Shown here one piece after another: positions 46,027 through 54,151 of a stretch of 64,000 nucleotides of DNA (the stretch's first letter is position 1; each line of letters opens with the position of its first letter). The stretch is from Alteromonas sp. BMJM2 (lineage in GTDB: Bacteria > Pseudomonadota > Gammaproteobacteria > Enterobacterales > Alteromonadaceae), in NCBI RefSeq assembly GCF_027257845.1, contig NZ_JAPVOT010000005.1, positions 178,281 through 242,280 of the forward strand, given 5' to 3'. Under the pieces are notes generated by a model that saw only the letters and a program-made list of their open reading frames with translations, searched no databases and was not told the origin of the DNA. The position numbers and the translations under genes are program-made.

Positions 46027-49000
46027 CTAGCCTTTCCGTTTCAGTAGGTAATAAAACACCGGTGTAAGGATAAGGCCAAAGACGGTAACTCCTATCATGC
46101 CAGAGAAAACTGCCACGCCCATGGCTTGACGCATTTCAGCCCCAGCACCAGTAGAGAGCACCATTGGCAGTACACCCATGATGAATGCGATTGAAGTCAT
46201 TAAAATAGGGCGTAAACGCAGTCGACTTGCTTCCTTTATTGCCGCTAGCGCGCTCATGCCGCTGTCTTGTAACTCTTTCGCAAATTCCACAATAAGAATG
46301 GCGTTTTTAGTTGCCAAGCCAACCAACACGATTAACCCTATTTGGGTGAATATGTTGTTATCTCCACCATAAATCTTAACCCCTATTAACGCGCTTAGCA
46401 GGGTCATAGGCACAATAAGAATAATGGCTAACGGCAAACGCAAGCTTTCATATTGCGCCGCGAGTACAAGAAACACCAACAGCACAACAAGTGGGAAAAT
46501 GTAAGCCGCTGCGTTACCTGCCAGTATTTGCTGGTAGGTGAGCTCTGTCCATTCGTAGGTCATGCCTAACGGTAATGTCTCGGCAAGAATCTCCTCAATA
46601 GCGGCTCTAGCCTGATCAGAGGAATAGCCAGGTGCAGGTGCGCCATTAATTTCCGCCGTAATGTAGCCGTTGTAATGCATCACTCTGTCTGGGCCGGCGC
46701 TATGCTCAACATCTAAAAATGAACCAAGTGGGATCATGTCGCCCTGAGCGTTTCGTATTTTGAATTGGCTAATATCCTCTATATCTTGACGGTATTGTGC
46801 ATCGGCCTGCACGTTCACCTGATAAGTTTGCCCAAATAGATTGAAGTCGTTCACATACAGCGAGCCTAGGTAAGCTTGCATAGTGGTGAATAACGTATCT
46901 ATGTTCACTCCTTGGCTCACTGCTTTTTCCCGATCCACATCTACATCTAATTGCGGAACGGCAACAGTAAAGCTGGTGAAGGCATCGGTAAGCGCAGGAT
47001 GCTGCCACGCTTTGCCAATCACTTCTTGAGTGACTCGCTCTAGCTCTTCAAACCCAAGATTGCCTCTATCTTCAACCTGCAGTCTAAAGCCACCAATCGT
47101 ACCTAACCCATTTACCGGAGGCGGTGGAAAAATAGCCACATAGGCGCCTTTAATCGAGCCAAACTGTTGATTCAATTTAGCGGCAATGGCACCTGCCGAT
47201 AGCTCTGGAGACTCGCGCTCATCGAAAGGTTTTAACGGCGTAAACAAGATGCCCGAGCTGGGACTGTTGGTAAATCCGTTAATATTTAGCCCAGGAAATG
47301 CTACCGCGTCTGAAACGCCAGGGTGTTCCATAGCAATACTCGACATCTCTCGAATAACTTCTTCAGTTCTGTCCAAACTTGCTGCATTAGGAAGCTGAGC
47401 AAACGCCACAAGATATTGCTTATCTTGAGGAGGCACATACCCCGTTGGCGTGGTAGCAAATTGATTGTAAGTTAGCGCAATAAGGCCGGCGTATAGCACT
47501 AATACAATGCTACTTTTGCGGATTAATCCCCCAACCGCATTGGTATACCCTTTTGCACTGCGTTCGAAAAAGCGATTGAACGGGGCAAACACAAATCTGC
47601 CAAACACTTTGTTCATGCCTCGTGTTAGCCAATCATTAGACTTGCCATGAGGTTTTAGCAAAAGCGCAGACAGCGCTGGGCTAAGCGTTAAAGAGTTTAT
47701 CGCAGAGATAACCGTAGAAATGGTAATGGTTAATGCAAACTGTTTATAGAATTGCCCCGTTAAACCGCTCATAAAGGCAGTGGGAACAAATACTGCAGCC
47801 AGTACTAACGTGGTGGCAATGATAGGCCCAGTTACCTCTTTCATCGCCTGTACGGTGGCATCAAAAGGTGTTTTACCGTCTGCGATATTTCGCTCAACGT
47901 TTTCCACCACCACAATGGCATCGTCAACAACAATACCTATTGCCAGTACTAACCCGAACAGAGACAGCGCATTGAGGGAAAAGCCCATTAGCTGCATAAA
48001 TGCAAAGGTACCTACCAAGGAAATAGGAACCGCTACTAAGGGAATAATTGAGGCGCGCCACGTCTGTAAAAACAGAACCACGACCAGTACCACCAACAAC
48101 ACGGCTTCAAAAAGGGTGTTCACTACCGCTTCTATGGAGCCCCTAACAAACACAGTGGGATCGTAAACAATGTCGAACTCTAGCCCTTCAGGGAACAGCT
48201 GAGATAATTCATCCATGCGAGCGCGGACATCGTCAGAGATCTGTATTGCATTTGAACCTGGGGCCTGAAAAATAGGGATTGCCGCAGCCGGCTTATTATT
48301 AAGCAGCGAACGCAGCGAGTAAGTGTTTGCTCCCAGCTCTATGCGCGCTATATCTTTTAATCGCGTAATTTCACCGTCATCGCCAGTTTTAACGATGATA
48401 TTCTCAAACTCTGACTCGTCTTTTAAACGTCCGCGAACGTTGATTAACAGTTGAAATTCACTCGTTCCTGTAGGCTGAGCACCTAAACTACCAGCCGCAG
48501 CCTGTTGATTTTGATCAGCAATGGCAGCAACCACGTCGCCGGGGTTCATTTGCAGTGCAGCTAGCTTATTTGGGTTAAGCCATACACGCATGCTGAACTC
48601 ACCTGCGCCAAATAAACGCACCTGACCAACACCATCAATTCGGGCTAGTTCATCTTTCACATTTTGATCGGCATAATTCGACAAGTACAGCATGTCGTAA
48701 CGATTATCCGGTGACGTTAAATGCACCACCATGGTTAAATTTGGGGATGACTTTTCGGTCACTACACCAAGGCGCTGTACTTCTTGTGGCAATCGAGGGG
48801 TCGCGCGATTAACACGGTTTTGTACTAGGGTTGTGGCATCGTCTGGGTCGGTACCAATGGCAAAAGTGATAGTGAGCGTCATACGTCCGTCGCTTGTAGC
48901 CTGCGACGACATATACAACATATTTTCTACGCCGTTAATTTCTTGCTCTAACGGCGTTGCCACGGTTTCTGCTATTACTTCAGGGTTAGCACCAGGATAG

Positions 49001-49149
49001 TTCGCCGTGACTACCACTGTGGGTGGCACCACTTCTGGGTATTCAGTAATGGGTAGCTGCCATACCGCAATGGCACCACCGATGAAAATAAGTAAGGACA
49101 ATACGCCGGCGAATATTGGCCGGCTAATAAAGAATTGCGAAACATTCAT
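46027..49149 (-). CDS. RND efflux pump inner-membrane subunit (HAE1/AcrB type)
   Basis: 1040 residues, the normal size. It expels hydrophobic compounds using the proton gradient. The opening FFISRPIFAGVLSLLIFIGG, the porter segment SSQATSDGRMTLTITFAIGT, and the proton-relay pair in GIVVDDAIVVVENVERN (Asp residues about 405-410) are all visible, as is the second transmembrane block ending GLILTPVFYYLLKRKG. Its ATG overlaps the TAA of the adaptor gene by one base (TAATG), so translation is coupled. No outer-membrane channel gene follows, so it probably uses a TolC encoded elsewhere. Confidence 0.95.
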   Translation of the reverse strand: MNVSQFFISRPIFAGVLSLLIFIGGAIAVWQLPITEYPEVVPPTVVVTANYPGANPEVIAETVATPLEQEINGVENMLYMSSQATSDGRMTLTITFAIGTDPDDATTLVQNRVNRATPRLPQEVQRLGVVTEKSSPNLTMVVHLTSPDNRYDMLYLSNYADQNVKDELARIDGVGQVRLFGAGEFSMRVWLNPNKLAALQMNPGDVVAAIADQNQQAAAGSLGAQPTGTSEFQLLINVRGRLKDESEFENIIVKTGDDGEITRLKDIARIELGANTYSLRSLLNNKPAAAIPIFQAPGSNAIQISDDVRARMDELSQLFPEGLEFDIVYDPTVFVRGSIEAVVNTLFEAVLLVVLVVVLFLQTWRASIIPLVAVPISLVGTFAFMQLMGFSLNALSLFGLVLAIGIVVDDAIVVVENVERNIADGKTPFDATVQAMKEVTGPIIATTLVLAAVFVPTAFMSGLTGQFYKQFALTITISTVISAINSLTLSPALSALLLKPHGKSNDWLTRGMNKVFGRFVFAPFNRFFERSAKGYTNAVGGLIRKSSIVLVLYAGLIALTYNQFATTPTGYVPPQDKQYLVAFAQLPNAASLDRTEEVIREMSSIAMEHPGVSDAVAFPGLNINGFTNSPSSGILFTPLKPFDERESPELSAGAIAAKLNQQFGSIKGAYVAIFPPPPVNGLGTIGGFRLQVEDRGNLGFEELERVTQEVIGKAWQHPALTDAFTSFTVAVPQLDVDVDREKAVSQGVNIDTLFTTMQAYLGSLYVNDFNLFGQTYQVNVQADAQYRQDIEDISQFKIRNAQGDMIPLGSFLDVEHSAGPDRVMHYNGYITAEINGAPAPGYSSDQARAAIEEILAETLPLGMTYEWTELTYQQILAGNAAAYIFPLVVLLVFLVLAAQYESLRLPLAIILIVPMTLLSALIGVKIYGGDNNIFTQIGLIVLVGLATKNAILIVEFAKELQDSGMSALAAIKEASRLRLRPILMTSIAFIMGVLPMVLSTGAGAEMRQAMGVAVFSGMIGVTVFGLILTPVFYYLLKRKG

Positions 49150-50417
49150 TACTTAAGGCCTGCCGTTGCTGAACCGGTAGAAAATGAACCTCCTGATAAC
49201 ACGTCTTCCACTTGCGCCATGTTTTGGGACACTTGCGTTGCGCTATCAACGCGAGACTGCCAATGCTTTAGGTTTGCAAGGGCATCTTCATCACTCATGG
49301 GAACTTTGTTTCTGGCTACGGTTGCGCCTGGGCGAACTCGTTGAAGTCCGTTAACTACAATCGTGTCGTCTGTAGACAGTCCCTGTTTAATAATGCGCAT
49401 GCTTCCTACTTTGTCGCCTAACGTGACTGGGCGGTACTCCGCTTTATTGTCATCATTTACCACAAGTACATACTTATTATTAAGGTCGGTTCCTATGGCT
49501 CTTTCTTTAATTAATATACCCTTCTCATTGGTATCACCAGCAAGTTTCAAATGAGCGAACAAACCTGGAATTAAACGGCCGTTTTCATTGTCGAACACAG
49601 CGCGTACGCGAAGAGTGCCGGTATTTGCATTAACCTGGTTGTCAATAAAGTCGATTTGCCCCCAGTGCATATAATCGGTCTCATTCGCTAGGCGCATTGC
49701 TACTGGCTGCTCACTCACCGCGGTAGAGGTATTAGTTTTATCAGATAGGTAATTAAGGTAGGTTTGCTCGTCAATATCGAAGTAGGCATACAGACGGTCG
49801 GTAGACACGATACGGGTAAGTTCGGTCTGCCCTGCGGTAACAAAGTTACCTTCGGTGATATTGGCGCGCGATACACGACCTGAAATAGGTGCTTCAACAC
49901 GGGCAAAACCGCGATTTAATCTAGCAACTTCTAAAGAAGCTTGAGTTTGATTTAAACTCGCCGTCGCTTGATTCTTTTCGGCTAGTCGAGCATCTAACAC
50001 TTCTTCTGATACCGCTTGAGTTTTGCGCAGCTTAAAGGCACGGTCGTAATTTTGCTTGGCAAGAGATAGTCGGCTTTTGGCTTCTTCAAGCTGCGCCGTT
50101 AAACGGGATACCTCTGCTTTAAACATTCTGTTGTCGATAAGAAATAGGGTTTGTCCTTGCTCAACATATTCACCCTCTTCATAGGCAACAAAATCAACAT
50201 AGCCTGATACACGAGGGCGAAGCGCTACAATATGCGGCGATTCTAGGCGACCAGTAAAGTTGTCCCACTCGGTCAAGCGTTGTGATACCACAGTAGCTAC
50301 ATCTACCGGTACACCTTTACTCGCTTGCATCATTTGATCAGATTCCTGCTTATCACCGCATGCAGCGATAAGTGCAGTGAGACCTACCACTGCCATAAAA
50401 CGGGTTAAACTTTTCAT
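49149..50417 (-). CDS. RND efflux periplasmic adaptor (membrane fusion protein)
   Basis: 422 residues. A lipoprotein signal ends LIAAC with the lipid Cys at residue 20. The lipoyl/hairpin region shows VSGYVDFVAYEEGEYVEQGQ and RLTAQLEEAKSRLSLAKQNY, then SGRVSRANITEGNFVTAG, typical of AcrA/MexA adaptors. The C-terminus is extended by ~45 residues after VNGLQRVRPGATV. It is the first gene of the efflux operon and is divergent from a LysR-type regulator. Confidence 0.93.
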   Translation of the reverse strand: MKSLTRFMAVVGLTALIAACGDKQESDQMMQASKGVPVDVATVVSQRLTEWDNFTGRLESPHIVALRPRVSGYVDFVAYEEGEYVEQGQTLFLIDNRMFKAEVSRLTAQLEEAKSRLSLAKQNYDRAFKLRKTQAVSEEVLDARLAEKNQATASLNQTQASLEVARLNRGFARVEAPISGRVSRANITEGNFVTAGQTELTRIVSTDRLYAYFDIDEQTYLNYLSDKTNTSTAVSEQPVAMRLANETDYMHWGQIDFIDNQVNANTGTLRVRAVFDNENGRLIPGLFAHLKLAGDTNEKGILIKERAIGTDLNNKYVLVVNDDNKAEYRPVTLGDKVGSMRIIKQGLSTDDTIVVNGLQRVRPGATVARNKVPMSDEDALANLKHWQSRVDSATQVSQNMAQVEDVLSGGSFSTGSATAGLK

Positions 50418-50511
50418 TGCAAGATACTCTTTTGAAATTAGCTATAGGTTTGATGGCGCGCATTATGCTAAAGTCTAAACAATAAAAATAATTATCTTTT
50501 CATATGCAACA

Positions 50512-50528
50512 CATCATTTAATATGATG
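50512..50528. promoter_or_regulatory. Candidate operator between efflux operon and lysR
   Basis: CATCAT-TTAAT-ATGATG is a perfect 6-bp arm inverted repeat in the middle of the divergent promoter region, a suitable site for the adjacent LysR-type regulator. Confidence 0.5.
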
Positions 50529-50634
50529 CTTTGAGAGTATGTAACACCCTTGTTAACCGCACATATATATAGCGTAAAAATTGGCTATAAACGCTTAATA
50601 TTGAGGCTATATTCAGGTTTTAATGGAGACTGCA

Positions 50635-51711
50635 ATGCGTCCACATGACTTAAATTTATTGATGATTTTCGATGCCATCATGACAGAGGGCGCGATTACG
50701 CGTGCAGCAGATAGGCTTTCGATGACCCAGCCTGCTGTATCGAACGCCTTATCTAGAATGCGCACCGCATGGAAAGATGAGCTGTTTGTAAAAGACGGCA
50801 GAGGCATACAGCCCACGTCTTACGCAAAGAATCTTTGGAGTCAAATTCAAGGGCCACTGGGTGAGCTTGAAGTGGCGGTTAACCCCACCGATTTCAATCC
50901 GGCTACTGCCAAACGCACCTTTCGTATAGCCGCCACTGACAGTATTGTATCTATGGTATGGGGCCCGCTTCGAAAGGTGATTGAGAATGAAGCACCTGGC
51001 ATTAATATTCACGCTATTCCTAATTACGATATGGAAACGGACAAAATATTAAAAGATGCCGAGGCTGAGTTAACGTTTTCAAAGCATCAAGAGCCTGATT
51101 CAGTGATACGTGCAGAGCATGTGTTAGATCCGAGTTGGGTGGTAATAATGCGCCCCGATCATCCTCTTGCTGCGTCTCAACTTACACTGGATGATTTTGT
51201 AGCAGCCGATCACTTGCTGGTGTCGGTCACAGGCGATGTCACTGGCCCAACCGATCAGGTACTGGCTAATCTTGGCTTGAAAAGACGGGTTGCCATGTCG
51301 GTTAATCAGTTTTATAACGCCACCCCACTTTTGAAGGAGAGTAATCTTATCTGCGTTGCGCCATCTCTGGTGGTAGAAAAAGAAATATTTTCTGGCGAGT
51401 TGGCTGTGTTCGAAACGCCGGTGGAAATTGTCAGCTCACCGCTTTCGATAATGTGGCATAAACGCCAAGATCAAGACGCTGGGTTGCAATGGTTGCGGGG
51501 GCTGGTCGTAAAATTTATTCGTGAACGGGTTAAGCGCCATGAATTGTTATTGTCGCAATGTTGCAGAAAAGCATACTGTGAAGATACGGTTAAGCGCCTT
51601 ATGGCGCAGCGCAATATGGATAGTGTAGAATTTACGCCAGCGCACTTGCAAACCGCCAACGATGCGGTTGCACCGCTTGAGCCTGAGTTAAAAGACAAGG
51701 CTACTGCATAA
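50635..51711 (+). CDS. LysR family regulator with C-terminal extension
   Basis: 358 residues from ATG 50635, which has GGAG six bases upstream; an ATG four codons earlier (50623) is also possible. The helix-turn-helix DAIMTEGAITRAADRLSMTQ and PAVSNALSRMR is of the NodD/LeuO-like LysR branch that begins RPHDLNLL. After the effector domain (to about residue 300) there is an unusual ~55-residue tail starting HELLLSQCCRKAYCEDTVK with three cysteines. Divergent orientation suggests it controls the efflux genes. Confidence 0.9.
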   Translation: MRPHDLNLLMIFDAIMTEGAITRAADRLSMTQPAVSNALSRMRTAWKDELFVKDGRGIQPTSYAKNLWSQIQGPLGELEVAVNPTDFNPATAKRTFRIAATDSIVSMVWGPLRKVIENEAPGINIHAIPNYDMETDKILKDAEAELTFSKHQEPDSVIRAEHVLDPSWVVIMRPDHPLAASQLTLDDFVAADHLLVSVTGDVTGPTDQVLANLGLKRRVAMSVNQFYNATPLLKESNLICVAPSLVVEKEIFSGELAVFETPVEIVSSPLSIMWHKRQDQDAGLQWLRGLVVKFIRERVKRHELLLSQCCRKAYCEDTVKRLMAQRNMDSVEFTPAHLQTANDAVAPLEPELKDKATA

Positions 51712-51778
51712 GCTACTAAATAAGCCACTACATACATGACTACATATATTAGCGGCCGCTATTGTAACTATGTTGATG

Positions 51779-51794
51779 CGCGCTTAAGAGCGCG
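51779..51794 (+). terminator. Hairpin after lysR
   Basis: CGCGCT pairs with AGCGCG around TAAG, 68 bases after the stop. There is no U-run, so its role as terminator is uncertain. Confidence 0.4.
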
Positions 51795-51853
51795 TGTCAA
51801 TCTCTGACTCCGGCCCCGAGTGCAAACTACTGGCTATATTAATTCGTGAGCAG

Positions 51854-52294
51854 TTAGTACGTAAAAGAGCTTGAGCACCCTTGCGTATCAAGCCATATGT
51901 AGGCTTCATCTTCGCTTGCACAAAAACGGTAATCAATTTGTGCACGTTGATAAACCCGTTCAAATTGGCTTTTTACCAGACTTGGAATATCTGCATTAGT
52001 AGTCACTAGGGCGCATGCCTTCATACCCACTTGCTTGCGCGCATTAATAGATAAAACCAATGCGTGCTCGGCTTCTGGTGTGAGAATACCTGTACCGCAG
52101 ACAAACCCTATGAAACCCCAAGGTTTCCCGTTTAACACTCGTGTGACTGTTTTAACATCCTCAAGGTACTGCTCTAGTATTGGCTTAGTCACCACGCCTT
52201 TACCATCAACTCGTATGATGTTGCCAAGGAGTTCAATGATGTACTCGCCATGCTTCGATTTTATGTTTGCTATTCTATTTTCAGCTTCGGTCAT
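51854..52294 (-). CDS. Uncharacterised protein, STAS-like length and pattern
   Basis: 146 residues from ATG 52294; the longer frame begins at GTG. A soluble alpha/beta protein starting MTEAENRIANIKSKHGEYII with a central GKPWGFIGFVCGTGILTPEAEHALVLSIN and a C-terminal IDYRFCASEDEAYIWLDTQG. The spacing of strands and the closing EDEAYIWL recall SpoIIAA/STAS-like proteins, but this is only a resemblance. A 41-codon frame ends 11 bases upstream and may be cotranscribed. No function can be assigned. Confidence 0.75.
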   Translation of the reverse strand: MTEAENRIANIKSKHGEYIIELLGNIIRVDGKGVVTKPILEQYLEDVKTVTRVLNGKPWGFIGFVCGTGILTPEAEHALVLSINARKQVGMKACALVTTNADIPSLVKSQFERVYQRAQIDYRFCASEDEAYIWLDTQGCSSSFTY

Positions 52295-52305
52295 TGTTAC
52301 CACTT

Positions 52306-52431
52306 TTAATTACTATCAATACTTTTTTCAAATACCGATACCACACCTACTAACTTGTCATTGTTGCCGCGTACTAAAACTCTTTTAGCTACCTTCGCAC
52401 CTGAAGCTTCGGAATTAACCGTATTAGCCAT
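52306..52431 (-). CDS. Possible small protein, 41 residues
   Basis: The frame MANTVNSEASGAKVAKRVLV continues to VSVFEKSIDSN and stops 11 bases before the next ATG. AAGAGTGA lies just upstream of its ATG. The spacing suggests translational coupling with the downstream gene. It has no signal or membrane segment. It may instead be a chance frame; conservation would decide. Confidence 0.4.
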   Translation of the reverse strand: MANTVNSEASGAKVAKRVLVRGNNDKLVGVVSVFEKSIDSN

Positions 52432-52540
52432 ATTCACTCTTGTTGCGCCTTGCAGGCAGGCTAGCGTTAATGGTTACCGCCGCATTTCACATACACTTTA
52501 CATTTAGAGTGTATATCCATTTTTGCCAATGTGAAAATTA

Positions 52541-52566
52541 AAAAACCCGCTCATTAGCGGGTTTTT
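52541..52566 (-). terminator. Terminator of lpd
   Basis: AAAAACCCGCT pairs with AGCGGGTTTTT around CATT. Read leftward it ends in a T-run, 22 bases after the lpd stop. Confidence 0.88.
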
Positions 52567-52587
52567 GTTACATCAGAAAAAAGCGGT

Positions 52588-54009
52588 TTATTTCTTTTTC
52601 TTTGCCTTAGGGTTTGGCAAATCAGTAATGCTTCCTTCGAATATTTCAGACGCTAGTCCAATTGATTCGTTTAACGTTGGATGAGCATGGATAGTAAGTG
52701 CAACGTCTTCACCGTCAGCACCCATCTCAATAGCTAGGCCAATTTCGCCAAGCATTTCGCCCGCGTTTGTACCTACCATTGCACCACCTATAACACGACC
52801 AGACTCTTTATCGAAGATCATCTTAGTCAAACCGTTAGTGGAATCCTGAGCAATTGCGCGGCCTGATGCAGCCCATGGGAATGAAGCTACTTCGTAGTTT
52901 ACGCCCTGCTCTTTAGCTTCTTTCTCAGTTAAACCAACCCAGGCAACTTCTGGCTCTGTGTAGGCAACTGATGGAATGGCACGTGGGTCGAAGTAGTGCT
53001 TCTGACCTGCAACCACTTCTGCAGCAACATGACCTTCATGTACCGCTTTGTGTGCAAGCATAGGCTGACCTACAAGGTCGCCAATGGCAAAAATATGGTC
53101 GACGTTAGTACGCATTTGCTTATCAACATTGATGAAACCGCGCTCATCAACATTAACGCCTGCTTTATCAGCACTTACTAGGTTTCCATTTGGCTTACGG
53201 CCAACTGCTACAAGTACTTTATCGTAACGTACTGGCTCAGCAGGTGCTTTTTTGCCTTCAAAAGTAACATACAAACCATCGTCTTTTGCTTCAACCGCAG
53301 TTACCTTGGTTTCTAGCATGATGTTGAATTTTTCTTTGTAGTCTTTCATGAATACTTTCATGATGTCTTTATCGGCAGCTGGAATAAGCTGGTCTAAAAA
53401 CTCAACTACATCAACGTTTGAGCCTAGTGCTTCGTACACTGTACCCATTTCAAGACCAATGATACCACCGCCAAGTACTAGCATTTTCTCTGGAATATCT
53501 TTCATTTCCAAAGCGCCAGTTGAGTCGATTACGCGATCGTCTTCTGGAATGAATGGCAAGCTGATTGGCTCAGAACCTGCAGCAATAATCGCTTTTTCAA
53601 ACGTAATAGTGGTAACGCCGTCGTCACCTTGAACTTCAAGGGTGTTGCTGCCCGTAAACTTACCGTAGCCTTTTACATGCTTGGTTTTACGCATTTTAGA
53701 CATACCGGCAAGACCGTTGGTAAGCTGCTTAACAACGCCGTCTTTGTAGTCACGGATCTTGTCTAGATCAATCTTTGGCTCACCAAAGCTCACGCCATGA
53801 CTTGCCAAGTGCTTTGCTTCTTTCATTACTTTCGCAACGTGAAGAAGTGCCTTTGACGGAATACAGCCAACATTAAGACATACCCCGCCTAATGAATCGC
53901 GCGAATCTACGATAACTGTTTCAATGCCTAAATCGGCTGCACGGAATGCTGCAGAATAACCGCCAGGGCCGCCGCCCAGTACCACTAATTGCGTTTTAAT
54001 TTCGCTCAT
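52588..54009 (-). CDS. lpd: Dihydrolipoyl dehydrogenase (E3)
   Basis: 473 residues from ATG 54009, which has GAGG six bases upstream; the longer frame opens at TTG. It reoxidises dihydrolipoyl groups of the pyruvate dehydrogenase complex and probably of GcvH. The FAD motif VVLGGGPGGYSAAFRAADLG, the redox disulfide GGVCLNVGCIPSKALL (Cys44, Cys49), the NAD motif LVLGGGIIGLEMGTVYEALG and the C-terminal base HAHPTLNES are all present. The C-terminus is Lys-rich (NPKAKKKK). It follows aceF by 142 bases in the same direction. Confidence 0.97.
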   Translation of the reverse strand: MSEIKTQLVVLGGGPGGYSAAFRAADLGIETVIVDSRDSLGGVCLNVGCIPSKALLHVAKVMKEAKHLASHGVSFGEPKIDLDKIRDYKDGVVKQLTNGLAGMSKMRKTKHVKGYGKFTGSNTLEVQGDDGVTTITFEKAIIAAGSEPISLPFIPEDDRVIDSTGALEMKDIPEKMLVLGGGIIGLEMGTVYEALGSNVDVVEFLDQLIPAADKDIMKVFMKDYKEKFNIMLETKVTAVEAKDDGLYVTFEGKKAPAEPVRYDKVLVAVGRKPNGNLVSADKAGVNVDERGFINVDKQMRTNVDHIFAIGDLVGQPMLAHKAVHEGHVAAEVVAGQKHYFDPRAIPSVAYTEPEVAWVGLTEKEAKEQGVNYEVASFPWAASGRAIAQDSTNGLTKMIFDKESGRVIGGAMVGTNAGEMLGEIGLAIEMGADGEDVALTIHAHPTLNESIGLASEIFEGSITDLPNPKAKKKK

Positions 54010-54151
54010 TGTGAACCTCAATCCTCTTTTTTGATTATGCTAACACGCGTTGCTTACACATATAGGCGCTAGCATAACCTAAATACCGCCCTAAGGGCCT
54101 ATAAAATCGTCAAAAATGTTAGTCGTATTGTAAACATTTTGAGATTTTTTT

